Source: Luzula sylvatica (taxonomy: Eukaryota; Streptophyta; Magnoliopsida; Poales; Juncaceae). Taken from it: 64,000 nucleotides of DNA. The stretch lies in assembly GCA_946800325.1 (NCBI GenBank), contig CAMPEJ010000006.1, forward strand, positions 1-64,000, in the 5' to 3' direction. Positions 1 to 10,850 of this stretch are shown here, piece after piece. A program made the position numbers and the translations under genes. The notes below the pieces were generated by a model that made no database searches, was not told the DNA's origin, and was given only the letters and a program-made list of their open reading frames with translations. Numbering within the stretch: the first letter of the stretch is position 1; every line of letters begins with the position of its first letter.

Positions 1-2071
1 AGATTTTTAACACCCCCTTGCAGATTTTTAACCCCCCCCCCCTTGTAGATTTTAACCCCCCCCCCCCCCCCCCATTGTAGATTTTCAACCCCCCCCCCCC
101 CCCCCCCCTTGCAAATTTTTACCCCCCCCCCTGCAGATTTATAATCCCCCCTTGCAGATTTTAGACCCCCCTTGCAAATTTTTAACACCCCCCCTTGCAG
201 ATTTTTAACAACCCCCCTTGGAGATTTTGAACCCCCACCTTGCAGATTTTGAACAACCCCCCTTGGAGATTTTGACCCCCCCCCCCCCCCCCTGCAGATT
301 TTAACCCCCCCCCCCCCCTCTTTGCAGATTTTTAACAACCCCCCACTTGCAGATTTGTAACCCCCCCTTGCAGATTTTTAACCCCCCCTAACAGATTTTT
401 AACCCCCCCTCTTGCATATTTTAACACCCCCCTTGCAGATTTTTAACACCCCCCCCCCCCCCCCCCTCTCTCAAATTTTTAACCCCCCCTTCTTGCATAT
501 TTTTAACCCTCCCCCCTTGGAGATTCTTAACCCCCCCCCTTGCAGATTATTAACCCCCCTTGCAGATTTTAACCCCACCCCCCATTGCAGATTTCTAACC
601 CCCCCCCCCCCTTGAATTATTTTAACCCTCCCCCTTTGCATATTTTTAACCACCCCCTTGCAGATTTTTAACCCCCCCTACAGATTTTAACCCCCCCCCC
701 CTACTGATTTTTAGTAACCCCCCTTACAGATTTTAACACCCCCCCCCTTGCAGATTTCAACCCCCCCCCCCTTGCAGATTTTAACCCCCCCCCCCCCCCC
801 CCCCCCCCCCTTGCAGATTTTTAACCCCCCCCCCCCCCCTTGCAGATTTTAACCCCCTCCACCCTTGCAGATTTTTGACCCCCCCTTGCAGATTTCTAAC
901 CCCCCTCGCAAATTTTTAACCCCCCCCCCCCTTGCATATTTTTAACACCCCCCCCCCCCCTTGCAGATTTTTAACACACCTCCCACCCCCTTGCAGATTT
1001 TTAACCTCGCCCGTGCAGATTTTTAACCCCACCCCCCTTGATGATTTTTAACCCCCCCCCCCCCTTGCAGATTTTAACGCTCCCCTTGCAGTTTTTTAAC
1101 CCCCCCTTGCAGATTTCTAACCCCCCTCCCCCTTGCAGATCCTCTTGCATATTTTAACCCCCCCCCCCCACCATTGCAGATTTTTAACACCCCCCTCTCA
1201 AATTTTTAACCCCCCTCCTCGCATATTTTTAACCCTCCCCCCTTGCAGATTTTTAACACCCCCTTGCAGATTTTTAACCCCCCCCCCCCCCCCCCCCCCC
1301 TTGTAGATTTTAACCCCCCCCCCCCCCCCCCCCATTGGAGATTTTTAACCCCCCCGCAGTAGATTTTTAACCCTCCCCCCTTGCAAATTTTTAACCCCCT
1401 CCCCTTGCAGATTTTAAACCCCCCCCCCTTGCAGATTTTAACCCCCCCTTGTAGATTTTTAACAACCCCACCCCCTTGCAAATTTCAACCACCCCCTGCA
1501 GATTTATAATCCCCCCCGTTGCAGATTTCAACCACCCCTTGCAGATTTTTAACCCCCTCCCCTTGCAGATTTTTAACAACCCCCCTTGGAGATTTTACCC
1601 CCCCCCCCACCTTGCAGATTTTTACCAACCACCCTTGGAGATTTTAACCCCCACCACTGCAAATTTTAACCCCCCCTCCCTTGCAGATTTTTAACCTCCC
1701 CCCTTGCAGATTTTTAACGACACCCCCCCCCCCTTGCAGATTGTTAACCCCCCCTTGCAGATTTTTAACCCCCCCATTGCAGATTTCTAACCCCCACCCC
1801 CTTAGCAGATTTTTAACCCCCTTCTTGCATATTTTAAACCCTCCCTTGCAGATTTTTAACACCTCCCCTCTCTCAAATTTTTAACCCCCCCTCTTGCATA
1901 TTTTAAACCCCCCCTCCTCTTGCAGATTTTTAACACCCCCCCCCCCCCCCTCTCAAATTTTTAACCCCCCCCCCCCCCCTTGCAGATTTTTAACCCCCCA
2001 TTGCAGATTTTTGACCCCCTCCATGCATATTTTTAACCCTCCCCCCTTGCATATTTTTAAACCCCCCCCCC
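1..2071. repeat. C-rich minisatellite array, left block
   Basis: Tandem short units of the form TTGCAGATTTTTAA followed by a C run of variable length (about 5 to 30). Unit variants include TTGGAGATTTT, TTGCATATTTT, CTCTCAAATTTTTAA and TTGATGATTTTTAA. The array is strongly strand-asymmetric: C on the plus strand, G on the minus strand. Open frames in it are low-complexity read-throughs of the unit (Pro/Phe/Leu-rich on plus, Gly/Lys-rich on minus), not genes. The window starts inside the array, so the true left end is unknown. The right end is the copia element inserted at 2072. Confidence 0.95.
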
Positions 2072-3110
2072 TGTTGGTTAATTCTAACCTAGAGGGGGGT
2101 AAATTTGGCAATCTAACTTACACTTAGTTTAGATTTAAACCTAATTTACGGTGCGGAATAAATAATAATTTAGATGATAAAGATGATACCGTACAAACAC
2201 TTTGACACAAGATGTTTGTTTACGAAGTTCGGTAGGTGGTTGCTTTGTAGCTTTAACTCACCCTTTACTCGCTTAATTGACCGACTCAATTATTTGCGAG
2301 TACCTACGTCTCCGGGAATGCCTTGTGCCTCTTTTTGGCTTTCGATTGAATTCCAACTCAACTCGATTACAAGGATTTGCCTAGATCGATTTACACGCTT
2401 CTATCGATCTATAGCTTAGGCTCTTTACAATTTGTTGCACTAGCCTATTACACTTTTTCACTAATCGAGCTACAACGTGATCGGTCACGTGAGTGGGATA
2501 CGATTAGTGGAGAATATCGAAAGTAGATCAACGATCTAAAGAGGTTTCTCAAGCTATCAATGGATATAGATAATCACAGCTTAGGGTTTCTCTCTTTTTA
2601 GGTTTGAAAGTTTGAAATTGAGGAAGTGAGAGAGAGAGACCCATGAAGGATTCTATTTATACTCTCTATAGAAATCCTTCAGAAAACTTGAAGTGCGTTC
2701 GAACGCATAAAGTCCGTTCAGAACGCACTTGTAGTTTGCACTAGCCGTTTCAAAATAACGTGCAAGTACATCTTGGGTCCGTTCGAACGGACAATGTCCA
2801 TTCGTAACGGACTCAATTATACATAGCATTTTGCGTTCACAGGAACAAGAGTCCGTTCAACGCTTCAACACACGGAAGGCTTCAACATCTTGAGTCTTGA
2901 TGTATTCCAATGGCCTTCCTTGTGTTCTTCTTTTCTTGTTTATCTTGAGACTTCATGTCCTGATTCTTGATGTAATCCAATGAAATCCTCCTTCACAAGT
3001 CCTCCTTCATCTTCGTATCGTACCTATGTTATCCTGCACTTTTCTGGATGTATACATTAGTACTGACAGTGTTTTGAAATAATCAAACTATCAGGAAATT
3101 TGAACCAACA
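2072..3110 (-). repeat. copia 3' LTR (shortened)
   Basis: This is the left, 3' LTR, 1039 bp. It matches the right LTR closely: I saw about two substitutions (an A/T change in the AGGTTTGAA-GTTTG stretch near 2610 and an A/G change in GTCC-TTCG near 2799). It lacks about 373 bp present in the other copy (21489-21861 there), replaced by about 33 bp of filler near 2863-2895. It keeps a TATA-like box on the minus strand at 2653-2661 and four GTCCGTT/AACGGAC-type palindromes between 2694 and 2812. Confidence 0.93.
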
Positions 3111-3123
3111 AACTCCCCCTTTT
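3111..3123 (-). other. copia polypurine tract next to 3' LTR
   Basis: Read on the minus strand this is AAAAGGGGGAGTT directly before the LTR start TGTTGG. That is the expected place and composition for the primer of plus-strand DNA synthesis. Confidence 0.85.
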
Positions 3124-3653
3124 GATTAATTTCAAAACACTGTCGGTTTGGAGAGTTTCATCATTTAGTTTAGAACTTTCCGTACGATCGTTTCTCCCCC
3201 ATTTTGAAAGAGATCAAAAGGGCCAAGGAGACTTCATCAACGGAAGGCTCCCCCTAAATGCGAGCTCCCCCTCAAAGAATGAATTGATGAATGTATGAGC
3301 TCGTAAATATGATCAAATTCTTTTGTTTTGAATGATGACAATCTTTGTCAATTTTAGCAGATTTTTAAGAAAATATAACAATTTTTGTGTATGTGTGCGT
3401 TCCGAACGGAAAAAGTGGTGCGTTCGAACGTACTTGCATCTGGACTGATAGGTTATAAAAGTAAATAAACAAAAAATCCAAAATAGATGCAACAGTTTAA
3501 ATTGACAATATGACCATAAAACAGTTTGTTCATAACATGGCATGACACATGGACTACAAACATAACACACACAACCAACACAAGTTCTCACACACATGCA
3601 CGTCGGATAAAAATAAACAGAACAACACAAGACACTTATAGCACCGCCGGTGA
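3124..3653 (-). other. copia 3' untranslated region with extra polypurine tracts
   Basis: Noncoding stretch between the extra ORF and the 3' LTR. Further minus-strand GGGGGAG-type tracts lie at about 3193-3200, 3249-3255 and 3264-3272, so the polypurine tract is multiplied, as reported for Sireviruses. Two palindrome copies of the TTCGAA/CCGAACGG kind lie at about 3398-3432. I see no credible gene here. Confidence 0.6.
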
Positions 3654-5129
3654 TTACATCTCGTTGGGACCGGGGTAAGGGTTTGGGTCGGGATGATAGC
3701 TTGGACCGGACGCAAAGAAGTCGTCGACGTTGAAAGTTCCCGAATGGGACCTCGACGGATTCGCGGTGGGATTAGATGGAGGAGGAGGATTGGCTTGTTC
3801 TCGAGGTTCAGGGTAGGACCCGAAACGGTTTTCAAGATGACCGTAAAGGTCGGAAAATTGACGTTCTACTCTCTCGAGCATCCTTGTTTCGGAAACTTGC
3901 ATGCCCTCTCGAATTTCATTTCGAATCCCTCGTTCATGTCTCTCCATACGCTTATTCATTGCCTCCAACAACGACGTTATGTGAGCGAATCGCCTTTCAT
4001 CCCTTTCCATCGGGACGTTCGAACTTCTTACACTCTCACTCCTCTCACGTGGTCGAGCCTGGTTTGCACTGCCCTGGTCGGATGGATCGTCACTCTCCAA
4101 CCAACGGGTAGGATTTGGAGGAAGGTGGAACGCTCCCTCTTCATCTGGGTGATCGATAATCCATTCATGAGCTTGTGCCGAATACCGAAACCTTTGACGC
4201 AGAAGGTTTAATTTTGACGCGAGGTTGATCGGTGGTTCAGGTCGGAAATCCGAATCTTCCACCGGTATCGAGACTCCTTGGAGGTTCAACATTCGAGCGA
4301 TCAACGTTCCATAGGGTAACGATGCATTCCTTATGTTCATGGCGCTTTCCATGTGGCTAAATATGAGATGAGGCACATGGACAGGTAGTTGGTCCTCGTA
4401 CCACATGCGATATAACAACAAGATATTTCGATCTTCGAGGTTTACTCTCAATTTTTCAACAGGAGCGAGAATGTTATTACCAATTATCCAGACGAATTTT
4501 TCAGGAGCGGCCAAGTGTGACACTGCTGATTGTGATGCGTATCTATTCGTGACCACTTTCTTCATGGTTTCGAACCCTTCGGTTTCAATTTTCCCCCAGC
4601 GGTCGTTATACACCTGCTCTCCATCATCTTTGAGCCCGAACAAGTCGCACAAATTCTGCACCGAGATTATGACTTCCTCACCTAGAATAAACGAGGTTAT
4701 CTTATCTTGGGCATGATCGAAAGTGGCGTTTGCATAGAATAGATGAGTGATGATCTCATACGACCTCTCGTTGAGACGCGCAAGGTTTGCAAATCCCCAT
4801 TTTCGCTCGATTTCCTCGATCTTGTTGGAAAGAATAGGACAATTTCGTGGAAACTCGTAATAGTAAGATTTTGAGAGGGGTCTCCTTACCACAACGCTAT
4901 TGAAAAGGAGTCCGGCTTCCTGGTTTCGAAAGAGATAATCGTTATTCGGATTAGTGAAATCGTAATCTGCTTGCATTCGTGCGCTGTGATTAGGCCTGTT
5001 GGCTGGCGTGCCTCTCTTCATGTGAACAATCGATGGAGGCGGTGGTGTTTCTTGAGCTTTCGAGCTTTCGCCTGTTCTCTTCTGTTCCTTGGATTTCCCT
5101 TTTGATATGAGGCTTCGATTGGCATCCAT
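3654..5129 (-). CDS. extra ORF in the envelope-like position of the copia element
   Basis: A 491-residue intact frame between pol and the 3' LTR. Residues 1-45 are basic, Ser/Lys/Pro-rich. Residues about 50-330 form an ordered domain with a YEIITHLFYANATF segment followed by a predicted alternating helix and strand pattern. This resembles, from memory, the domain annotated in many plant repeats as putative plant transposon protein or envelope-like protein. Residues about 385-440 are charged and heptad-like (MERHERGIRNEIREGMQ, then MLERVERQFSDLYGHLENRF), a likely coiled coil. The tail is Pro/Asn-rich and ends NPYPGPNEM. I see no signal peptide and no convincing membrane segment, so an entry role is unsupported. 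The start is the first ATG after the pol-ORF gap. Function unknown; it could equally be a captured or accessory ORF. Confidence 0.75.
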   Translation of the reverse strand: MDANRSLISKGKSKEQKRTGESSKAQETPPPPSIVHMKRGTPANRPNHSARMQADYDFTNPNNDYLFRNQEAGLLFNSVVVRRPLSKSYYYEFPRNCPILSNKIEEIERKWGFANLARLNERSYEIITHLFYANATFDHAQDKITSFILGEEVIISVQNLCDLFGLKDDGEQVYNDRWGKIETEGFETMKKVVTNRYASQSAVSHLAAPEKFVWIIGNNILAPVEKLRVNLEDRNILLLYRMWYEDQLPVHVPHLIFSHMESAMNIRNASLPYGTLIARMLNLQGVSIPVEDSDFRPEPPINLASKLNLLRQRFRYSAQAHEWIIDHPDEEGAFHLPPNPTRWLESDDPSDQGSANQARPRERSESVRSSNVPMERDERRFAHITSLLEAMNKRMERHERGIRNEIREGMQVSETRMLERVERQFSDLYGHLENRFGSYPEPREQANPPPPSNPTANPSRSHSGTFNVDDFFASGPSYHPDPNPYPGPNEM

Positions 5130-5780
5130 GAAATCAAGCTTTTGAGAGAGAGAAGAGAGGGAGTTTTGGAAAGAGAAGATAAGGTTAAGGGTTTCAGGAA
5201 TGTAAAACGTGTCCTTTTAAGTCTCTTCGTACGAGAAGATGAACCATAGCGTCCATTGATGAGGGTCGGTTGCATGCAGATGGAGAGTAAATATGACGAG
5301 TCCGTTCGAACGGACATTTATGTGCGTTCGAACATACACGCTTCTGGGAAAAGGCGCCATTGTTTGGGTTTGAGTTGCAGGTGAGAGGTCTTTGAGTTCG
5401 AACGCACTAGCAACTGTTGGGAAAGGCGCCAAAATATGAAAAGCAGTCATAATCATACATTTCATCTGTCCGTTCAGAACGCACTGTTCGTTCGTTCGAA
5501 CGGACTTGAGTCTGGCAGGATGGTATTTGTTGACTTCATCTGTCCGTTCAGAACGCACTGTTTGTTCGTTCGAACGGACTTGAGTCTGGAAGGATGGTAT
5601 TTGTTTACTTCATTTGTTCGTTCCGAACGCATTCTTTTGTTCGTTCGAACGGACTAGATACTGAGCTGAGACCCGGATGTATTGACCCAAAACACTGACC
5701 CTAGTTCGACAACTCTATATGTACTTATGATTATACAATGATGATGCAACTACATGAGACTAGACCCAATATGCTGAATT
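5130..5780 (-). other. copia pol to extra-ORF spacer with palindrome array
   Basis: Noncoding spacer of 651 bp. It holds at least seven palindromic or near-palindromic elements built on CGTTCGAACG or CGTTCAGAACG (about 5301-5316, 5322-5335, 5397-5410, 5467-5485, 5491-5507, 5549-5567, 5571-5582, 5618-5655), two pairs arranged as near tandem copies about 82 bp apart. No protein frame here looks real. Confidence 0.7.
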
Positions 5781-8700
5781 TTAATTCTTGAGAGATAACA
5801 TACCTAGCTTTAGTCGTAGATCGGAGAAAGGAGCAAATGGTAACGGTTTTGTGAAGATGTCGGCAATTTGATTTTGAGTCTCTATCCATTCGAGTTTAAC
5901 ATCGCCTTTTTCCACGTGATCCCGAATGAAGTGGTGACGTATGTCGATATGCTTGGTTCGTGAATGGTGGACAGGGTTTTTCGAGATGCATATTGCGCTA
6001 TTGTTGTCGCACAATATGGGGATTTTACGGAAGTTCAAACCGTAGTCTCCGAGGGTTTGGTTCAACCACAGTAATTGAGCACAGCAGCTTCCTGCGGCGA
6101 CATACTCGGCTTCGGCCGTCGATAAGGCTACCGAGTGTTGTTTTCGACTTGACCATGATACAAGTAAACCTCCCAAAAATTGGCATGTACCGCTAGTGCT
6201 TTTTCGATCAACTCGGGATCCGGCAAAATCCGCATCAGTGTATCCTACTAGGTTTAGGTTCCCACTATGCCCGTACCATATCCCAAGTTCAATTGTACCT
6301 TTTAAATAACGAAATATGCGTTTTACGGCCGTGTAATGTGATACCTTGGGGTTAGCTTGAAATCTAGCGCACAAGCATACGGCGAACATGATGTCGGGAC
6401 GACTGGCCGTTAGATAAAGAAGGCTCCCGATCATTCCTCTATAGGACGTAATGTCGAACGATTCGCCCTCTTCATCCGCATCCAATTTTGATTCCTTTGC
6501 CATTGGAGTGTCACTCGTTTTAGTTTGGTCCAACTCGAATCTCTTTAATAATTCGCGAGTGTACTTTGATTGGTTGACGAAAATTCCTTCACTTGATTGT
6601 GTGACTTGAAGACCCAAGAAGAATGTTAACTCTCCCATCATACTCATGGCAAATTCACTGTGCATAAGAATAGAGAATTCTTCGGCAAGAGCCGCATCAC
6701 TTGATCCAAAAATAATATCATCTACGTAAATTTGAACAAGTAAAATGGATACTCCCTTTTTACGTGTGAAGAGGGTGGTGTCGATTATACCTCTCACGAA
6801 ACCATTTGAGGTGAGAAATGAGGATAGTCGATCGTACCATGCTCGTGGGGCTTGTTTCAATCCGTATAGGGCTTTTGAGAGTTTGCACACGTAATCGGGG
6901 AATATAGGATCCTTAAATCCCGGTGGTTGCTCAACGTAGACTTCTTCTTCGATTTCACCATTTAGAAATGCACTCTTGACGTCCATTTGAAATAGTGTAA
7001 ACCCCTCAATAGCGGCGTAAGCTAGGAGGAGTCGTATTGCTTCTAGACGAGCCACTGGAGCAAAGGTTTCTTCGAAATTGATCCCTTCTCGTTGTTTGAA
7101 TCCTTGAGCGACGAGTCTCGCCTTGTTTCGTACTACGTTTCCATGTTCATCAAGTTTATTTCGAAAGATCCATCTAGTCCCAATGATCGAACGATTCATG
7201 GGTTTTGGAACCAACATCCAAACTTGATTTCTTTCAAATTGTTCCAATTCTTCTTGCATTGCGATAATCCAATCTTCGTCTAGATTTGCTTCCTTGAAGG
7301 ATTTTGGCTCGGTGTGAGAAAGATATGCGCAATGAGCTACGTAGTTGTGGACACGAGACCGAGTTCGTACACCTTCTCGGGGATCTCCAACAACGTTTGT
7401 GAGAGGATGGTGGGGTACTTCTCGGAGAACCTCGGGGATTTGGTAAGGGGTTTCACTTTCTTCTTCTTCCTCTTCCTCCCGTTCTTCCTCTTCTGGAGGA
7501 TCATTGTTTTCTCTCTGAGGTTCATCAAGAGTTATGTCGAAGTGTTGATATTCTAGCTCGGCTTGTTTTCTCGGTGATTTAGCAATTGTTTCCGTGACTT
7601 CACCTACATTTAAGCTACCTTTCTCGGCTTCCTTGTTAGTTTCATCAAAATGTACATGAACGGATTCACATACGACTCGTGTTGATCGTATGTAAACTCG
7701 GTATGCTTTACTTGTGCTTGAGTAACCGACAAATATTCCTTCAATGGATTTTGGATCGAGTTTGTCTCGATTACTCAATTCATCCAAGATATAGCATTTG
7801 CATCCAAATACTCTCATGTAAGAGACATTTGGATTTCCCCCATACCATAGTTCATATGGCGTCGTCTTCAAAATAGGCCTTAAGCTAACCCTATTCACCA
7901 CATGACATGCGGTGTTAGTGGCTTCGGCCCAAAGGTATTTTGGAGAAGGATGCTCACTTAGCATGGTACGGGCAAGTTCAATTAACGTTCAATTTTTCCG
8001 TTCAACCACACCATTTTGTTGAGGTGTGCGAGGAGCCGAAAATTCGCGTATATATCACTTTTTATGACAAAATTCATCAAATTTTGCATTTCGAAATTCA
8101 CCTCCATTGTCACTTCGAATGGTGACAATTGAGGTGCCTTTTTCATTTTCAACGAGAGTGCAAAATTTGATGAAGTTGTCACACGTTTCACTCTTATGAA
8201 GTAAATAATGTATCCATGTGAAACGCGAATAATCATCCACAATAACAAACATATACCTTTTATTACCTATGCTTGTAACGCTCATTGGTCCGCAAAGATC
8301 AAGATGGATGAGTTGAAGAGGTCGATTCGTGGTGATCATGTTCTTTGATTTGAACCCGGACGATCTAGTGTGCTTACCTTTTTCACACGCATCGCATAAT
8401 CCTTCTAGTTCAAGTTTATGTGAGGGAAGTCCTCTAACTAATTGCTTTTTGGACAACCTATGTATAGTTTTCATGCAAATGTGACCTAACCATCTATGCC
8501 ATAATCGAGATACTGATTCTGATACAGTGAGACAATGGATTCCCGGCACGAATGATTCGAAATCAAAGTAGTATAGATTTTCGTGTCGGGTTCCTTTGCA
8601 TACTGTGGTATTGTCTTTCATTCGATCAATTAAGCATGAGAGTTGATCGAATTTCACACAGTATCCGGCATCACATAATTGGCTTATGCTAATCAAATTA

Positions 8701-8921
8701 TGTTTAAGTCCAGTTACAAGATAGACATTCTCTAAAGTCCAATTTGAGGTACCTATTGAACCGATACCAATAATTTTACCTTTTTGATTTCCTCCGAAGG
8801 TAACGTCTCCTCCCTTGAACGGTTCGAGAGATTTGAACATCTCTCGATCCCAAGTCATATGTCTAGAACAACCACTATCTAGACACCATTTTGATGACTT
8901 TGTTCTGGAAGTTAGGCCCAT
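5781..8921 (-). pseudogene. pol: copia pol: protease, integrase, reverse transcriptase, RNase H, broken by two TGA codons
   Basis: One frame of 1046 sense positions from the ATG at 8921, with in-frame TGA at 8055-8057 (codon 289) and 7989-7991 (codon 311). Protease: WCLDSGCSRHM, about residues 12-22. Integrase zinc part: LWHRWLGH and CDACEKGKH; catalytic Asp at about 208 (HLDLCGPM) and 271 (SDNGGEF), Glu about 307, which lies between the two stops. Reverse transcriptase: [14 protein letters not shown], then YVDDIIFG near 732. RNase H: YTDADFAG near 898 and ADIFTKPL near 1024. The RT and RNase H part (5781-7964) is one open frame of 727 codons. The ATG follows a double stem-loop after the gag stop. 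Known copia pol acts in cDNA synthesis and integration; this copy should not make full integrase unless TGA is read through. Confidence 0.93.
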
Positions 8922-9056
8922 CTATAAGAAATTCATATTAGTTAAACCAAAAAGAAATTGAAATTGACTAATATGAATTCTTACTGACTATACTCCCCCT
9001 AAATGTTTGGCTTATGGTATGGTATACTAGGGAGTATAGTGTCTCAGGTTAGGGTT
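8922..9056 (-). other. copia gag-pol junction with two stem-loops
   Basis: The 135-bp gap between the gag stop and the pol ATG. Two inverted repeats follow each other: ACTATACTCCC at 8987-8997 with its exact complement at 9030-9040, and ATTCATATTAGT at 8931-8942 with its complement at 8967-8978, extended by TAAGA pairing past one bulged A. The second ends just before the ATG. The gap can also be read as a 141-bp intron (9062 to 8922) with GT at the start, CTAAT as branch-like motif and TTATAG at the end, joining gag and pol in frame. Both readings are inference. Confidence 0.6.
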
Positions 9057-9255
9057 TTACACCCTAGGGGGTCCTATACCAAGGGAGGTAGAGGAACCCA
9101 TTGAGTGACGATCTTTACGCATCCACATGACGTTTGGTGCCACTTTTGGATTGCGAAGATTACACCCGGTTGAGACATGACCGATTTTGCAACAATAGTT
9201 ACAAAATGCTACGGTGGGCTTATTTGTGGGTGTGGTACTCTTCACAAAATAGTCC
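9057..9255 (-). pseudogene. gag: copia gag, 3' part (zinc knuckle)
   Basis: Downstream piece of the gag frame cut by the gypsy element. It carries a CX2CX4HX4C zinc knuckle (C-N-Y-C-C-K-I-G-H-V-S-T-G-C) and a basic tail, ending in TAA at 9057-9059. The frame here is the continuation of the frame at 19622-20628: removing the gypsy element and one copy of AGTCC gives a 402-codon frame without a stop before 9057. The open frame that starts at 9311 in the gypsy LTR is chance read-through. Confidence 0.85.
9251..9255. repeat. target site duplication of the gypsy element, left copy
   Basis: AGTCC directly before the LTR start TGATGATCGGG; the matching copy is at 19617-19621. A 5-bp duplication is usual for Ty3/gypsy integrase. 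Confidence 0.92.
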
Positions 9256-10836
9256 TGATGATCGGGTTTTCGGCGTGTAAAATTATCGTTGTATTCGAAA
9301 ACCCGATTCAATCAACAAGTGTGAAAATATATGTGTATAGTGAAAAATATGAAAGTTCGTTCCACGGGGAGCAATTGCGTCAAAATTTGGATCAAAATGG
9401 ATGAGAAATAACGAAGAAAATTCACAGAAGATAGTCCGTTACAACGGAAGTGAGTTCCGTTACAACGGACTTGAGTGAAAATTCTGGCGCTAAGTGTGGG
9501 ATGAACGTCCGTTACAACGGATGCAACTCCGTTATAACGCACTAAACTGGTCCGTTATAACGAACAGGGGTTGCGTTGCAACGGATTGGTTAATCCGTTA
9601 CAACGGACCACGTTGTCCGTTACAACGCACTAGTATGAGTGATATTGAATGCTTTTCCTTGTTGGTCCGTTACAACGGAAGTAAGTTGCGTTACAACGGA
9701 GTACCAACAGACTGAAAGTCAGGTACAAACCGAATGGTCCGTTATAACGCAAGTTAGGTTCCGTTATAACGGAGTTTGTTCTGGATTTCGAATTTGTAAT
9801 TTGAATTGAGGATTGAATTGAAGGTTTGTTTTGGGATTGAATTAATGGGAATTTGAACTAAGTTTAAGGCAGTAATTGAGGGCAAAAGATCAAGTAAAAG
9901 AACAAGTTTAGAACAAAGATTCGATTCAAGTAAACAAGAAACTAAAGATTCATTAATCCGAGAATTCTTTACACAACAAAATCCAATCAAACAACAATTA
10001 ATCAAGTAATTTGAAAAGGAGTACACCTAGTTGAGAAAGCCTCGAAGTGAAGCTCCTTGTCTCCTTGCCTCGTACCGAAAGATCCTTGCTCCTTGTCTCG
10101 AGAGTGATGGATTGTACCGAAGGGATGAAGCTCCCTTGTCTCGGATCGCAATCACTTCGAAGAAACTTGAATCGAGTCACGGCACTTCTTCTCAAATCCA
10201 CCGTAGGGAATAGCTCCTTGTCACGGCCCGATCTTTGAAGGATGAGAAAGTTTCGTCGAAGGGATGAGCTCCCTTGTCTCGACTAGTCCTTGAGAGATTT
10301 TTCTTGATTGATCTTGAAGTATCTTGAAGGATCTTGATTGTGCTTGAAAGAAGAGAGAGGGAGAGAGAGAGTCAAAAGGGTAAAAAAAGCGTCCCTAACT
10401 CGTGGCCCTTGTGGTCATATTTATAGCACTCACGGAGTCTTCTTATTGGCCACGAGTTGGTGAAGAGGATTGAGGGTAATGAGGTAATTTCCATCAAAGG
10501 TAGGTGGGCTGGATAAGGGCTAAGGATTGAGTGGTTTTCGTATAAACTTGTGTGTAAGTTTTCATCATGATGATTGTTTGCCTCCCGTCTCATTTATGTA
10601 CCGAATATATCGGTGTAATATATCATTTTCACTCCTCTTGACGTGTTGGGGACAACTACACTCTCCAAATTCCCAGAAATTCCTTCTAATTCCTGTAATT
10701 AAGCAGTAAAACACACTTAGTGAAGAAATATTCATGTTATCTCAAATATGATTAATAAAGTATATAGAATTGTTCTTCACAAGGGCTAAAATCCCCAAAT
10801 TAAGCATTAATTTTGTGCCTTATTTGCCTCACATCA
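9256..10836 (-). repeat. gypsy 3' LTR (complete, 1581 bp)
   Basis: Plus strand starts TGATGATCGGG and ends CCTCACATCA; in the sense direction it begins TGATGTGAGG and ends GATCATCA. A TATA-like box TATAAATA lies on the minus strand at 10418-10425. Twelve palindromic motifs of the type CCGTT, two bases, AACGG (and CGTT-AACGCAC variants) lie between about 9434 and 9775, downstream of that box in sense direction. A GA-rich stretch lies near 10345-10372. Small open frames in it are not genes. Confidence 0.95.
10418..10425 (-). promoter_or_regulatory. TATA-like box of the gypsy LTR (3' copy)
   Basis: TATAAATA on the minus strand in a GC-mixed context. The 5' LTR copy that would drive the element is at 19198-19205, and the solo LTR has it at 46864-46871. 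Position-only inference; the start of transcription was not determined. Confidence 0.5.
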
Positions 10837-10850
10837 AATACCCCCACACT
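10837..10850 (-). other. gypsy polypurine tract
   Basis: Minus strand reads AGTGTGGGGGTATT directly before the 3' LTR start. It is preceded by a GAGGAC motif (about 10865-10870), a combination repeated at 12416-12450. Confidence 0.8.

Noticed and set aside
1..2127. Many open frames in the C-rich array, rich in Pro/Phe/Leu or Gly/Lys
   Set aside because: They are translations of the repeat unit in successive frames. They have no domain, their ends depend on C-run length, and both strands are open.
2174..2419. 81-codon plus-strand frame in the copia LTR (second copy at 20800-21045)
   Set aside because: It exists twice only because LTRs are duplicated; it is antisense to the element and has no domain.
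9057..9311. Open frame that begins in the gypsy LTR and enters copia gag
   Set aside because: The first 19 or so codons are LTR sequence; the frame is a by-product of the insertion, so only 9057-9255 is kept as gag.
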